Of a stretch of 64,000 bases of DNA, positions 18,283 through 28,418 are shown piece after piece; the first letter of the stretch is position 1; every line of letters begins with the position of its first letter. This DNA comes from Sulfurovum sp. AR (GTDB lineage: Bacteria; Campylobacterota; Campylobacteria; Campylobacterales; Sulfurovaceae), in NCBI RefSeq assembly GCF_000296775.1, contig NZ_AJLE01000006.1, positions 62,001 through 126,000 on the forward strand. Reading direction: 5' to 3'. The notes under the pieces were generated by a model that had not been told where the DNA came from, ran no database searches, and was given only the letters and a program-made list of their open reading frames with translations. A program made the translations under genes and the position numbers.

Positions 18283-19398
18283 AGCGTCCAACTCCGTACT
18301 CTTACGGCACCATTTCAAAAAAAGTCTGTCAGGGGCTACTCTGGCATCCACCTCTTTTCCTTCAACGATACATTCAGCCAAGACCTTTGCCATAAGCGGT
18401 GCAAAAACAAACCCTCTTCCCCCTAGACCATTCAAAATATATAAATGATCTACATACTTCATCTCAGGCTTACTACCACGCATGATGGCTGGATATTTTT
18501 CTAGCATGAAAGGTACATCTATCACCTTCCCTACCAAAGGAAAATAATCTTTAGACCCTGATCGCATACCACAAAACACTTCTTTGAGTTCCAGGTCCGA
18601 TGTATCGATCATGGAAGAGGCTTTCTCTTTTAGCAGCAGTGCCTGTTCTTCCTTGCAGGGGACCACTTCTTTCACTCTTTTCTCATGTGTGGCACCCAGT
18701 TTGATGATGCCATCTATGTTGGCACCCACAGAGATAGACTGATGCATACTGACACCTAACGAGAGCGTAGAAGTGAAGTCTCCTCTGGTCCCCCATGTAC
18801 CTTTGATGCCCATATAACGTAAGTCGGCCAGGTCACTCTCATATCCTGTTGCCAACACGAGATTTTGAGCACTGTACTCACCCACATACCACCATCCATC
18901 TTTTTGTATGATCTCTTTTACTTCCTGCTTTATGACTGTGATGTCTGAGAGTAAAGCTTCACACACCTCTTTTGCATCACATACCCCCGCCTCGGGGAAA
19001 TAAAAACTCTCAAACGCAACACCTATACCTTGTGCTTGAAGTTGTTCAGATGAGTACTTTTCATATCTGTTTTCATTAAAAGGTGCATACTCAGTAAACT
19101 TTTGAGCATCCGCCTCATCTTTAGGGATGCGTATCACACCGGTCTGATGAAAATGGGAAGGACAGGTCGTAAGATAAAAATCTTTGGCAAAAGAGAAAGC
19201 TTCATTCGTAAGTGTCTGGAGAGGCGATCCCTTGCCTATCTTAGGAGAGACAAAAGCCCCTGCTGCTCCAGAGCCGCCAGAAGCGATACCTTTTTTATCA
19301 AGCACAAGTACTTTTTGGCCTTTTTGTGTCAGTACATAGGCTGTAGAAGCTCCTGCGATACCTGCACCGATAATGATAGTATCATAAGCATTTAACAT
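18274..19398 (-). CDS. FAD-dependent oxidoreductase, MnmC2-like
   Basis: A 374-residue DAO-family flavoprotein. The N-terminal dinucleotide site IIIGAGIAGASTAYVL is followed by GGSGAAGAFVSPKIGKGSPLQ, which looks like the C-terminal (oxidoreductase) half of MnmC, and by the C-terminal YILNGLGGRGFVFAPLMA FAD segment. MnmC2 removes the carboxymethyl group from cmnm5s2U34 in tRNA. Here it is free-standing, with no methyltransferase half attached. A related amine oxidase role cannot be excluded. It is 1 bp from the small membrane gene upstream. Confidence 0.68.
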   Translation of the reverse strand: MLNAYDTIIIGAGIAGASTAYVLTQKGQKVLVLDKKGIASGGSGAAGAFVSPKIGKGSPLQTLTNEAFSFAKDFYLTTCPSHFHQTGVIRIPKDEADAQKFTEYAPFNENRYEKYSSEQLQAQGIGVAFESFYFPEAGVCDAKEVCEALLSDITVIKQEVKEIIQKDGWWYVGEYSAQNLVLATGYESDLADLRYMGIKGTWGTRGDFTSTLSLGVSMHQSISVGANIDGIIKLGATHEKRVKEVVPCKEEQALLLKEKASSMIDTSDLELKEVFCGMRSGSKDYFPLVGKVIDVPFMLEKYPAIMRGSKPEMKYVDHLYILNGLGGRGFVFAPLMAKVLAECIVEGKEVDARVAPDRLFLKWCRKSTELDALR

Positions 19399-19399
19399 A

Positions 19400-19714
19400 C
19401 TATTTTCTATTGACTCGTAAAATGTTCCAAAAACTGTTTATCATTGCCCCAATTTGATATAGTATAACAAGTGTTGGAATAATAATCAGAGGATAAATAA
19501 CAAACCACGACAATCCAACAAATAATTTTATATACCCAAGCTCTTGTATAACTGCTAATTGCAGAGCAACAGGAAGCTGTAAAAGAACAAATTTACCTTT
19601 TGGATCGGAAACAGTAAAAGCCCAAATCACACAAATTAATGTAAGAATAAGATAGAAAACAACAAAAGCTAATCCTACTTTACTATAAGTTAACTTTTGT
19701 TGTTTATTTCCCAT
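19400..19714 (-). CDS. Hypothetical small membrane protein
   Basis: 104 residues with three hydrophobic segments (about 14-34, 47-56 and 62-88), so probably two or three membrane helices. I do not recognise a family. Its ATG overlaps the glyS stop (TAATG), so it is translationally coupled to glyS and probably expressed at low level behind it. Lower GC than its neighbours and no known motif; function unknown. Confidence 0.65.
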   Translation of the reverse strand: MGNKQQKLTYSKVGLAFVVFYLILTLICVIWAFTVSDPKGKFVLLQLPVALQLAVIQELGYIKLFVGLSWFVIYPLIIIPTLVILYQIGAMINSFWNILRVNRK

Positions 19715-21762
19715 TAAATTGATATCTCTTTGATATCCGCAATATTTCTAAATGTTTTATAGATAGACCCTATCGTATGAAGTCTATTTTGTTGTAACGC
19801 TTCATCTTCTGTATTCACAAGCACATCATCAAAATAAGCATCAAGTTCACGTTTGAGTCCAAAGAGTGCTTCAAGTTCTTCTTTATAGTTACTGTAGGTA
19901 GAATTGATCACTTTTTCATACGCATTATAGAGTGTGACTTCAGCATCTTCTTTAAACAATGCGACATCAATTTCCATGCTTGACTCAAGGTCTACATCTT
20001 TAGAGATATTCGCTACACGTTTAAAGGTAGTAAACTGCTCTTTAAATGCATCACTGCTTACGATGTTATTGAGTGCAGAGACTTTTTTCGCTATCTCATT
20101 GATATCTCTTTCACCTGAAGCAAGTACAGAAGCGATGACCGATGGATTGGCATCTAGTGACTTGTTGATACGTTCTATAATGAATTCACTTAAGAGGTTG
20201 GTATCAAACTCTTCATAATTGCCTTTGAGCAACGCGATGATATCATCAATGTTGAAAGGTAGATCATACACTGTCACAATTCGTACAATACCGTTCACCG
20301 CACGACGTAACGCAAAAGGATCTTTAGAACCTGTAGGGATTTTTCCCACGCTGAAGAGTCCAAAGAGTGTATCCAGTTTAATACTCATTGCTACAATAGA
20401 TGAGAATACAGAACTTGGAAGTTCAGCACCCTCACCCACTGGCATATACTGCTCTTTTATCGCGTTATATACCAGCTCTTCTTCACCCAGTGCTTTGGCA
20501 TAATAATACCCCATGAGTCCCTGCAGCTCTGTAAACTCGTACACCATTTCACTCATAAGGTCTGCTTTTGCAAGGTTTATAGCTTTATCCATGGCTTTTT
20601 CAAGTACCGTAGAACTTTTCTCAGTAGTTGATTCTACTCTATCCATGTAAAGGGCTAGCAGTCTGATCGCGATATTGTTTTCTCTTTTGATCTTGTCTGA
20701 AAGTGTCCCCAGACCATCGATGAACTGCACTTTTTCAAGGCCATCGATACTCAATCCATTTTTAAGGTCATTTTTGTAGAAGAAGAGTCCATCAGCCAAA
20801 CGTGGTTTAAGTACACGTTCATTTCCTGCGATTACTTTACTGTAATCATCTGTATAGGCATTGGAAACAACCACAAACTTGTTTGCTATTTTTCCATGTT
20901 CAAAGACAGGGAAATAACGCTGGTGTTCTTTCATAGAAGTAATGATCACTTCTGGCGGGAGTTCTAAAAAAAGTTCATCAAAAGATCCTACAAGTGCTTT
21001 AGGGTTCTCTGTGATAGCGACAACTTCAGCCAAGAGTTCTCTATCCCGTTCTATAATGATATTATGCGTCGACTCCAAAGCATCGAATTCAGCCAAGATC
21101 TTCGCTTCACGATCTTCAGGATACAGCATCACTGCACACTCATCCAATAGGCCTTCATAAGCATCTATCGTAGGCACCTCTACTGCATCATAGGTCACCA
21201 TACGGTGTACATAGGTCTTTGTATCTGACTTTACACCAAAAAGTTCTACAGGAACAGAGCGCTCTCCGAGTCTTACCTGAAGCCATCTAAGAGGTCGGAT
21301 GAACTCATCTGTTCTAGATCCCCAACGCATCATCTTTCCAAAGGACATCGAAGCCAGCCATTTACCTAACATCTCCTGAAGAAGAGAAACCGTTTCGGAT
21401 CCTTTCTCTTCTTTTTTGAAATAAAGTACCTCTTTACCATTCTTTTCTGCACGACCAAGTTCACCAAAGCTTACACCACATTTACGGGCGAATCCCTGGG
21501 CTGCTTGTGTAGGCTCACCATCTTTTACTGCAGCAACCATTGGAGGACCAAAAAACTCTACTGTAGTATCTTCCTGACTGACTGGCATTGCAACATGTTT
21601 AAGGACCAATCTTCTAGGAGTATAGATAAATTCAAAATCATTACTAAGGTTGTACTCTGTAAGTATGTTTGCCCAAGATTTTTCAATGTTATTCACGATT
21701 TTAAGTAGTGGTATAGCCGGTAATTCTTCTACACCGATTTCGATGAGTAGTGCTTGTGTCAT
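19714..21762 (-). CDS. glyS: Glycine--tRNA ligase beta subunit
   Basis: Beta chain of the bacterial alpha2beta2 glycyl-tRNA synthetase, which charges tRNA(Gly); this chain holds tRNA-binding and HD-like domains. The start TQALLIEIGVEELPAIPL, the KHMxF-like SFGKMMRWG motif, PEVIITSMKEHQRYFPVF and GSKDPFALRRAVNGIVRI are characteristic. At 682 residues it is full length. The alpha subunit gene (glyQ) is not in this window, so the two subunits are not adjacent here. Confidence 0.97.
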   Translation of the reverse strand: MTQALLIEIGVEELPAIPLLKIVNNIEKSWANILTEYNLSNDFEFIYTPRRLVLKHVAMPVSQEDTTVEFFGPPMVAAVKDGEPTQAAQGFARKCGVSFGELGRAEKNGKEVLYFKKEEKGSETVSLLQEMLGKWLASMSFGKMMRWGSRTDEFIRPLRWLQVRLGERSVPVELFGVKSDTKTYVHRMVTYDAVEVPTIDAYEGLLDECAVMLYPEDREAKILAEFDALESTHNIIIERDRELLAEVVAITENPKALVGSFDELFLELPPEVIITSMKEHQRYFPVFEHGKIANKFVVVSNAYTDDYSKVIAGNERVLKPRLADGLFFYKNDLKNGLSIDGLEKVQFIDGLGTLSDKIKRENNIAIRLLALYMDRVESTTEKSSTVLEKAMDKAINLAKADLMSEMVYEFTELQGLMGYYYAKALGEEELVYNAIKEQYMPVGEGAELPSSVFSSIVAMSIKLDTLFGLFSVGKIPTGSKDPFALRRAVNGIVRIVTVYDLPFNIDDIIALLKGNYEEFDTNLLSEFIIERINKSLDANPSVIASVLASGERDINEIAKKVSALNNIVSSDAFKEQFTTFKRVANISKDVDLESSMEIDVALFKEDAEVTLYNAYEKVINSTYSNYKEELEALFGLKRELDAYFDDVLVNTEDEALQQNRLHTIGSIYKTFRNIADIKEISI

Positions 21763-22007
21763 TTAGGGTTTCCTAGTGAAATAATAATAACTTTTATTTT
21801 ACCTAAGAGTTGGTAAAGAGGGGGTTATAACACTAGGAATAGTTATGTATAAAACTAATTTTGCACTACCATAGCAATACATTAGAGTATACTAGGACAC
21901 ATTTGATGGACATCTGTTACCCATTCAACTACAATTTTTCAGGATGTGTGCATTGATGAAATCAAATATAAAAAATGAAAGAATAAGTTGGATTTGGAAA
22001 GTTACTT

Positions 22008-22148
22008 TTAATCCTCTTTATCATCTAACATATCTATGCGTCTACCCTCATCATCAAATTTACTTTTATAATAATTTTTCACTATGCCAAACGTCATAAA
22101 TACAAATAAAAATATAGCAATGATATAAAGGATATCTCCAAACGACAT
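22008..22148 (-). CDS. 46-residue single-span membrane protein
   Basis: A short gene found by reading the gap after trmL. It encodes M-S-F-G-D-I-L-Y followed by a hydrophobic helix (residues 6-23) and a charged tail with KSKFDDEGRRIDMLDDKED. The ATG follows a GGAG site by 7 nt and begins one base after the trmL stop, so it belongs to the purU-trmL operon. The helix-then-acidic-tail pattern, the ribosome site and the tight spacing support a true gene. Unknown family; it probably sits in the inner membrane. Confidence 0.72.
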   Translation of the reverse strand: MSFGDILYIIAIFLFVFMTFGIVKNYYKSKFDDEGRRIDMLDDKED

Positions 22149-22149
22149 G

Positions 22150-22641
22150 TTATTGCTCCAGTGTATTGGCTATGGTGATCTTCTCAAACCCTTCATAGTT
22201 TTGACGCAGTGCATCATAGATGACGATACCCACACTCACACCAAGGTTCAAACTTCTGCCTTTCCCACCCATAGGAATGGTGATACACTGCTCTGGATTG
22301 TCAAGTAGCACTTGTTCATTGATCCCTCTGGTCTCAGAGCCAAAGAGAATGTGATCACCCTTTTTAAATGGTGCGTTGAAGTAAAGATTATCTGTTTTCG
22401 TTGTAGCCATATAACTGTTTTGGGTGATAGGATGTGCTTTAAGATATGCCTCAAAACTCTCCCAAACCACCAAGTCTAAATGCTGCCAATAATCCAACCC
22501 AGCACGCTTTACCGCTTTATCATCAATGTCAAATCCAAGCGGTTTGATGAGATGCAGTGTCGCACCCAAATTGACACAAAGACGGCCTATAGTACCTGTA
22601 TTCTGAGGAATCTGAGGTTCTACTAAAACAATATTAAACAT
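22150..22641 (-). CDS. trmL: tRNA (cytidine/uridine-2'-O-)-methyltransferase TrmL
   Basis: SPOUT-family enzyme that methylates the ribose at position 34 of tRNA(Leu) isoacceptors. A 163-residue protein: start MFNIVLVEPQIPQNTGTIGR, then LFGSETRGI (SAM knot) and a C-terminal SLNLGVSVGIVIYDALRQ loop, all typical of TrmL (YibK). It begins on the last base of purU and is followed by the 46-residue membrane protein. Confidence 0.94.
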   Translation of the reverse strand: MFNIVLVEPQIPQNTGTIGRLCVNLGATLHLIKPLGFDIDDKAVKRAGLDYWQHLDLVVWESFEAYLKAHPITQNSYMATTKTDNLYFNAPFKKGDHILFGSETRGINEQVLLDNPEQCITIPMGGKGRSLNLGVSVGIVIYDALRQNYEGFEKITIANTLEQ

Positions 22642-23477
22642 TAAAATACAACCGTTTTATTACCGTTAACAAATACTCTGTCATGAAGTACCAATGACAA
22701 CGCGCGTGAAAGAACGATCTTTTCCACGTCTCGACCTGCTCTTTGCATATCTCTCCACGAAAGACGATGATTGACCGGAATCACGTCTTGCGCGATGATA
22801 GGGCCTTCATCCAGATCATTTGTCACAAAGTGTGCTGTAGCCCCTATGATCTTTACACCCCTTTCAAATGCCTGCTTATACGGATTAGCACCTATGAATG
22901 CAGGGAGGAAAGAGTGATGGATGTTAATGATCTTTTCAGGGTATGCTTTGACAAATGCAGGTGTAAGTATGCGCATATACTTTGCAAGTACGATATAGTC
23001 AAACTCAAATTCGCTTATCAGTTTCATCACATGTTCTTCATGCTCTTCTCTGCTCATACCCTCTGCCGGGACATGAAAGAACGGGATATCAAATCTCCGT
23101 ACGAAATTCTCAAGTGTATCATGGTTAGCAATAACACACTCTATCTGTGCATCAAGTTCACCATTTGCATGACGTACAAGAATATCACCAAGAGCATGAG
23201 ACTCTTTTGTAGCCATAAGGATGATTTTCTTATCTTTTGGTTCTACGACCCGGATATGTGCATCCTCAGGTGCTACTGTTTTCAACTCTTCTAGTAACTC
23301 CTGAATATCAAACATACCTGAAACGACTGTACGCATAAAAAATCGTCCCTGTTCTTTGTCAACAAATTCGCGGTTATTATCGATATTTAAATCTCTATCA
23401 TAAAAGACTTTCGCGATCTGATAGACTAAACCTTTTGCATCTTCACAATCAATTAAAACTCTTGCTCTTGTTACCAT
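22641..23477 (-). CDS. purU: Formyltetrahydrofolate deformylase
   Basis: Hydrolyses 10-formyltetrahydrofolate to formate and THF, balancing one-carbon pools. An N-terminal ACT domain (about 1-75, RVLIDCEDAKGLVYQIAKVF) precedes the formyltransferase fold with the catalytic IHHSFLPAFIGANPY (Asn/His region), TAHFVTNDLDEGPIIAQD and a C-terminal VFVNGNKTVVF. The ATG at 23477 is preferred over the GTG at 23483 because AGGG lies 6 nt before it. First gene of a unit with trmL and the small membrane protein. Confidence 0.95.
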   Translation of the reverse strand: MVTRARVLIDCEDAKGLVYQIAKVFYDRDLNIDNNREFVDKEQGRFFMRTVVSGMFDIQELLEELKTVAPEDAHIRVVEPKDKKIILMATKESHALGDILVRHANGELDAQIECVIANHDTLENFVRRFDIPFFHVPAEGMSREEHEEHVMKLISEFEFDYIVLAKYMRILTPAFVKAYPEKIINIHHSFLPAFIGANPYKQAFERGVKIIGATAHFVTNDLDEGPIIAQDVIPVNHRLSWRDMQRAGRDVEKIVLSRALSLVLHDRVFVNGNKTVVF

Positions 23478-23513
23478 ATCCACCCTAGTTGCTATTAAAT
23501 TGTAAAATTATAC

Positions 23514-24662
23514 CTATTTTTCTTTCAAACTCATGATTTTCTCTTCAGTCCGTCTCTCAAGCTCATCACCCAGGGCCTTACCTGAAAAGCCTTCCTCCAA
23601 TAACTCTGTGGGAGTGACACCTCTGTCAAAAGGTTTATCCCATACATCCAATTTCTTTGCCATCGCTATCACATCCATATGATAGTTCCCTACATACTCT
23701 CTAATGCCCTCTCTCAGTGACAAATGTGCTATGAAGGGGATGCTGATCTCTGTAGGTGACGGTGATGCTGCAACCTTTTTATAATAAACAGTGGGTGCAC
23801 CTAATCTCTCTAAGAGTTCTGTGATATCCAATGAGAAATACGCTTTGCAAATAAAAAGGAAATAATAGGGTCTAAGTTTTTCTACAAAGTTTTTTTGACT
23901 CTTTTGCAAAACCCTGCTTAAAGCGATAAATGTCTTTCTCTCCATATGTTCATCAAAAAGCTGTTTCGCGATACCCAGCGCAAGCAGATAATAAAGGCCG
24001 TAGTGCAAGTATCTTCCTCTGAACATTTTCTCAAACTCTTTGAATATACGTTCTTTAGGCAGGTCATCCAACGAAATACTCTGACACAGTCTACAGCTCT
24101 CTTCATCCACCTTAAACCCAAAACGTGCCGCAAACTGCATAGCACGTAATACACGTAAACTATCTTCCACAAATGTATCTTCATCGACTACCCGAATTAC
24201 TTTATGTTCTAGATCACCCAATCCGTCCCAAAAGTCGAGTATCTGTTCATTTTGAATATCATACATCAATGCATTGATCGTGAAATCCCGTCTTTTTGAT
24301 GCCTCTTTTTCTTCTAGTGCCAAAGAGACTTCAAATCCGCGATGCCCCTTGGCTATTTTTTTCTCAGTACGGGGTAAAGAAATATCCAGGTCATGGTACT
24401 TATAGACAAAAAAACTTTTCCCCACACCTTGTGCACCTAAATGCTCCATCGCCGTTTCAAAATCATCTATACTGATCCCAAAACACTCGATATCATAATC
24501 TTTACACTCATCTCCCAAGATACGATCACGTACAGCACCACCGACGATGTAACATTTGGCATGATACTTTTGTGTCAAATACTCTGTGACTGTTTTGATA
24601 TTTTGAAGTATATCTGGGTCTGTTTGTGAGAAAAAGTTTGGGAAAGATTTAATAGTGGGCAT
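23514..24662 (-). CDS. tRNA CCA nucleotidyltransferase / poly(A) polymerase family
   Basis: A class II nucleotidyltransferase of 382 residues with the start taken at MPTIKSF (24662), which has AAGGG 6 nt upstream. Seen: YIVGGAVRDRILG with DYDIE (the two catalytic Asp), then SKRRDFTINALMYD and EDSLRVLRAMQFAARF. It most likely adds or repairs the CCA end of tRNAs, though poly(A) polymerases look the same at this level. No HD domain is evident. It lies after leuB, separated by a hairpin. Confidence 0.88.
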   Translation of the reverse strand: MPTIKSFPNFFSQTDPDILQNIKTVTEYLTQKYHAKCYIVGGAVRDRILGDECKDYDIECFGISIDDFETAMEHLGAQGVGKSFFVYKYHDLDISLPRTEKKIAKGHRGFEVSLALEEKEASKRRDFTINALMYDIQNEQILDFWDGLGDLEHKVIRVVDEDTFVEDSLRVLRAMQFAARFGFKVDEESCRLCQSISLDDLPKERIFKEFEKMFRGRYLHYGLYYLLALGIAKQLFDEHMERKTFIALSRVLQKSQKNFVEKLRPYYFLFICKAYFSLDITELLERLGAPTVYYKKVAASPSPTEISIPFIAHLSLREGIREYVGNYHMDVIAMAKKLDVWDKPFDRGVTPTELLEEGFSGKALGDELERRTEEKIMSLKEK

Positions 24663-24694
24663 GGCATCCCTTTTGAAATCATTGGAAGTTAGAA

Positions 24695-24717
24695 GAGCCA
24701 ACTATAAAAGTTGGCTC
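24695..24717 (-). terminator. Terminator-like hairpin after leuB
   Basis: GAGCCAACT and AGTTGGCTC form a perfect 9-bp stem with a 5-nt loop; on the minus strand it is followed by TTCT. It lies 19 bp after the leuB stop, between leuB and the next gene, and would end or attenuate the leuD-leuB message. Confidence 0.65.
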
Positions 24718-24735
24718 GATATCAGCGTTTAAGTC

Positions 24736-25806
24736 CTATTTGGATGCATAGTCAGCGATAATATCACCGATCTCACTACACGTACAAATCTCTTTTGCAT
24801 CGTAGTCACCAATGTCACCTGTACGATACCCTTCGCTCAATGCTTTTTTAATCGCAGCATCTATTTTGTCTGCTGCTTCACTTTCACCTAAAGCATAACG
24901 AAGCATCATACTTGCCGATGAAATGGTCGCCAACGGATTAGCGATACCCTGTCCAGCGATATCCGGTGCAGAACCGTGAATCGGTTCGAACAACCCTACA
25001 CCCTCACCTGTACTGGCACTCGGAAGAAGTCCGATAGAACCACTCAACATACTCGCAGCATCTGAAAGGATATCACCAAAGATATTTCCCGTCAAGATCA
25101 CGTCAAACTGCTTAGGATCACGGATAAGCTGCATTGCAGCGTTATCTACATACATATGTGAAAGTTCAACTTCCGGATAATCTTTAGATACTTCTTCTAC
25201 GATCTCTCTCCAGAACTGGCTTACTTCTAGTACATTGGCTTTATCAACCGAACAGATACGTTTTTTACGTTTCATCGCGATGTCAAATGCCACAACAGCA
25301 ATACGTCTAACCTCTTCTCTTGTATAGATCATCGTGTTAAATGCATTGTCTTTATTCAGTTCTCTTGGCTGACCAAAATAGATTCCACCAGTCAGTTCAC
25401 GTACAACCATGATATCTACACCCTTAATGATCTTAGGCTTAAGGCTGGATGCATTCACTAACTCATCATAGACCATAGCAGGTCTTAAGTTAGCAAATGT
25501 TCCCATCTCCTTACGGAGACCCAAAAGCCCTGTTTCAGGACGTAAATGTCTCTCAAGATTGTCCCATTTCGGTCCGCCTATCGCACCAAAGAGAACAGCA
25601 TCACACTTCTTTACACCCTGGATCGTCTCTTCCGGTAGTGGTACACCTGTCTCATCTATCGCAGCACCACCAAGCAGCATCTCTTCATACTTAAGGTTAA
25701 ATCCTTGTGTGACAGAAACTGCATCCAGTACTTTTATTGCTTCATCAATAATTTCAGGGCCAATCCCGTCACCTTTGATTACACCTATTTTATAACTTTT
25801 ACCCAT
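24736..25806 (-). CDS. leuB: 3-isopropylmalate dehydrogenase
   Basis: Third enzyme of leucine synthesis: oxidises and decarboxylates 3-isopropylmalate with NAD. The start is set at [18 protein letters not shown], as the 16 upstream residues of the longer frame are Lys/Arg-rich and encoded inside leuD. Seen: [28 protein letters not shown] and [12 protein letters not shown] near the cofactor site, and [18 protein letters not shown]. 356 residues. It follows leuD by 4 bp and is ended by a hairpin. Confidence 0.96.
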   Translation of the reverse strand: MGKSYKIGVIKGDGIGPEIIDEAIKVLDAVSVTQGFNLKYEEMLLGGAAIDETGVPLPEETIQGVKKCDAVLFGAIGGPKWDNLERHLRPETGLLGLRKEMGTFANLRPAMVYDELVNASSLKPKIIKGVDIMVVRELTGGIYFGQPRELNKDNAFNTMIYTREEVRRIAVVAFDIAMKRKKRICSVDKANVLEVSQFWREIVEEVSKDYPEVELSHMYVDNAAMQLIRDPKQFDVILTGNIFGDILSDAASMLSGSIGLLPSASTGEGVGLFEPIHGSAPDIAGQGIANPLATISSASMMLRYALGESEAADKIDAAIKKALSEGYRTGDIGDYDAKEICTCSEIGDIIADYASK

Positions 25807-25810
25807 CTGC

Positions 25811-26314
25811 TTATGCCTTCGCTTCTTTTTTATTTTCAATCTCTTTTTTTGCAAACGCTATCAAGCCGCCTGCATCTACCAACTCTTGCATGAATTCAGG
25901 AATAGGAGAGAACTTATAGGTTTTAGCCTGTGTGACATTGATCACTTCTCCCGCATCCATATCAATTCTCACAACGTCACCTTCATTGATCTCAGACGCT
26001 TCTTTAAGTTCAAAGATAGGCAATCCCATATTAAACGCATTTCTGTAAAAGATACGTGCAAATGTAGGTGCGATCACAGCACTTACACCCGCTGCTTTTA
26101 ATGCGATAGGTGCATGCTCACGACTTGAACCACAACCAAAGTTCTCACCTGCAACGATAATGTCGCCCTCTGTCATTTTCGAAACAAACTCAGGATCTGC
26201 ATCTTCCATTACATATTTTGCCAATTCCGATGGCTCACTTGTATTAAGATATCTTGCTGCGATGATCAAATCCGTATCGATATTGTCACCAAATTTCCAA
26301 ACTTTACCTTGCAA
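25811..26314 (-). CDS. leuD: 3-isopropylmalate dehydratase small subunit
   Basis: Swivelling small subunit of the leucine-pathway isomerase. The 167-residue chain has the classic [16 protein letters not shown] start, [14 protein letters not shown] and [15 protein letters not shown]. It needs the [4Fe-4S] large subunit LeuC, which is not encoded next to it. It is the first gene of the leuD-leuB unit, with a TATAATCGCG promoter at 26436-26445, divergent from rpoD. Confidence 0.96.
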   Translation of the reverse strand: MQGKVWKFGDNIDTDLIIAARYLNTSEPSELAKYVMEDADPEFVSKMTEGDIIVAGENFGCGSSREHAPIALKAAGVSAVIAPTFARIFYRNAFNMGLPIFELKEASEINEGDVVRIDMDAGEVINVTQAKTYKFSPIPEFMQELVDAGGLIAFAKKEIENKKEAKA

Positions 26315-26439
26315 AGTATTATCCTTTTTTCTACTATCTCCTTACAAAAAAGACCAATGTCTCTTTGTAACTCCTCTCACTCAAACGCCATTCAAAATAG
26401 TTCGACATTTTAGATATTGATACGATAAAAATTTTCGCG

Positions 26440-26445
26440 ATTATA
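26440..26445 (-). promoter_or_regulatory. -10 box of leuD-leuB
   Basis: TATAAT followed by CGCG on the minus strand, about 125 nt before leuD. The long leader between it and the gene could carry a control element, but I see no clear attenuator. Confidence 0.5.
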
Positions 26446-26498
26446 ACCAAAAAAAGGAAAATTAACAAATTCCATGCCAAAAACTAATAAAATTTCGG

Positions 26499-26504
26499 TA
26501 TAAT
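26499..26504 (+). promoter_or_regulatory. -10 box of rpoD
   Basis: TATAAT followed by CC, 51 nt before the ATG. An AAAGG ribosome site precedes the start. Confidence 0.55.
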
Positions 26505-26555
26505 CCATCTTAATTATCTCCAGAGGATTTTCACCTCACACATCAAAGGTTTTCA

Positions 26556-28409
26556 ATGGCACCAAAAGACAGTATGAAGAGTATAGAAACATTAATTCAG
26601 TCTAAGAAAAAAGGTGATGTGGTCACACTAGAGAACATCGCAAAAGAATTTACCAAACAACCCACAGCAGCACAAGCAAAAAAGATCCATAAACTTGCCT
26701 CAGATGCCAACATAGAAATCATATCTGCCTCAGAATATGCAAAATTTGTCACAACCAAAGAGAAGAAAAAGAAAGAAGAGGCAAGAAAAAAACTTGTAGA
26801 AGGCAGTGCAGAAGATGAGTTCGATCTCCATAAGGAAAAAGAGCTTCTTGAATGGAGCCGTTCAGACAGCCCTGTCAGAATGTATTTACGTGAAATGGGG
26901 AAGATCCCTCTTCTGACCAAAGAAGAGGAAGTTGACCTTTCTAAGCGTATCGAAGAGGGAGAAGATATCATCATCGATGCTATCTGTTCTGTCCCTTACC
27001 TTATAGGCTACATCATCAACTATAAAGAGCCTTTACTGAACCGTGAAAGACGTGTAAAAGAACTTTTCAAAAGCTTTGAAGATGACAAATCAGATAAAGA
27101 TGATTCTGATGATTCTGATGACTCTGATGATGAAACAGAAACAAGTGCACCTAAAGATGATAAAAGAGTTAAACAGGTAGTTGACAGCTTTAAACGACTT
27201 GAAAAAGCAAAAAAAGAGTGGATGAAGGCACGTGAAGACCTAGATACCTTCTTGGAAACAGAGACAGATGAAGTTAAGATCCTTCATGAACGTCTCAAAA
27301 TAGCCTTTAAAAAAGAAGCACTAAAAGCTGCACTTTTAAATCTTGGACCGACCTCTAAACTGATCAATGAACTTGTGAAAGCTATGGAAACTGCACTCAA
27401 AAGTGATGACAGTTTTGAGAAAGAGCTTAAACGTTTAGAATACAAACTCCCACTGTTTAATGATACACTCAAAGCGAACCATAAAAAACTGCTCGATAAT
27501 ATCATTAAGATGGATAAAGATGACATTATCGATGCTGTACCAGAGACAACCATGGTAAGCACTTATGTTGAGATCAAAAAACTTTTTGAAACCAGAGAAG
27601 CGAGTAAAGGCGGGTTTGATCTTTCTGAAGAGAAGCTCCAGGAGATCCTAGAACAGATCCGTCAAGGTAAAGCGAAAAGTGAAGTGGCCAAAACTAGAAT
27701 GGCAAAGTCTAACCTTAGATTGGTTGTTTCTATCGCTAAGCGTTATACGAACAGAGGGCTGCCATTCCTTGACCTTATTCAAGAAGGGAACATCGGTCTG
27801 ATGAAGGCTGTTGATAAATTTGAATATGAAAAAGGATACAAATTTTCAACCTATGCAACATGGTGGATACGTCAGGCTATCTCTAGAGCCATTGCAGATC
27901 AGGCTAGAACCATTCGTATCCCTATTCACATGATAGAAACGATCAACCGTATCAACAAGATCATCAGAAAACACCTTCAGGAGACAGGAAAAGAGCCGGA
28001 TCTTGATACGATCGCTGAAGAAGTGGGACTCTCTGTAGACAAAGTAAAAAATGTCATTAAGATCACGAAAGAACCTGTCAGTCTTGAAACACCGGTAGGG
28101 GATGAGGATGATGGTAGATTTGGTGACTTCATCGAAGATAAAACAACATTGAGCCCAACAGATGTCGTACTCAAAGATGACCTTAACAACCAGATAGATG
28201 ACGTACTTGACCAGCTTAATGAAAGAGAAAAAGCCGTGATCCGTATGCGTTTTGGTCTTCTTGAAGATGAAAGTGACAGAACACTTGAAGAGATCGGTAA
28301 AGAGCTGAGTGTAACACGTGAAAGAGTCAGACAGATCGAATCTTCTGCGATCAAGAAACTCAAGCACCCTAAAGTGGGAAGAAACCTTAAAAACTACATT
28401 GAAGAATAA
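26556..28409 (+). CDS. rpoD: RNA polymerase primary sigma factor
   Basis: The housekeeping sigma factor that directs RNA polymerase to most promoters. Region 1.1 is at about 1-75, region 1.2 begins at [17 protein letters not shown], regions 2.1-2.4 include [33 protein letters not shown] and [16 protein letters not shown], region 3 follows, and region 4 has [15 protein letters not shown] and the helix-turn-helix [12 protein letters not shown]. 617 residues. The non-conserved region carries a repeated DDS motif (about 182-192), encoded by three 9-bp units. A long palindrome follows the gene. Confidence 0.98.
   Translation: MAPKDSMKSIETLIQSKKKGDVVTLENIAKEFTKQPTAAQAKKIHKLASDANIEIISASEYAKFVTTKEKKKKEEARKKLVEGSAEDEFDLHKEKELLEWSRSDSPVRMYLREMGKIPLLTKEEEVDLSKRIEEGEDIIIDAICSVPYLIGYIINYKEPLLNRERRVKELFKSFEDDKSDKDDSDDSDDSDDETETSAPKDDKRVKQVVDSFKRLEKAKKEWMKAREDLDTFLETETDEVKILHERLKIAFKKEALKAALLNLGPTSKLINELVKAMETALKSDDSFEKELKRLEYKLPLFNDTLKANHKKLLDNIIKMDKDDIIDAVPETTMVSTYVEIKKLFETREASKGGFDLSEEKLQEILEQIRQGKAKSEVAKTRMAKSNLRLVVSIAKRYTNRGLPFLDLIQEGNIGLMKAVDKFEYEKGYKFSTYATWWIRQAISRAIADQARTIRIPIHMIETINRINKIIRKHLQETGKEPDLDTIAEEVGLSVDKVKNVIKITKEPVSLETPVGDEDDGRFGDFIEDKTTLSPTDVVLKDDLNNQIDDVLDQLNEREKAVIRMRFGLLEDESDRTLEEIGKELSVTRERVRQIESSAIKKLKHPKVGRNLKNYIEE
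27099..27125 (+). repeat. Three 9-bp units (GATGAYTCT) inside rpoD
   Basis: GATGATTCT, GATGATTCT and GATGACTCT in tandem encode an acidic Asp-Asp-Ser repeat in the non-conserved region of sigma. Copy number could change in-frame by slippage without breaking the gene. Confidence 0.8.
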
Positions 28410-28418
28410 TGCTTATTC

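Noticed and set aside
21763..22007. Intergenic segment between glyS and the small membrane protein as a gene remnant
   Set aside because: No open frame with start and ribosome site on either strand; low-complexity AT-rich sequence only.
22743..23294. 183-codon plus-strand frame opposite purU
   Set aside because: The ACT and formyltransferase motifs are on the other strand; the plus frame has no recognisable pattern.
27846..28367. 173-codon minus-strand frame opposite rpoD
   Set aside because: Antisense to the most conserved part of rpoD; no domain and no ribosome site.
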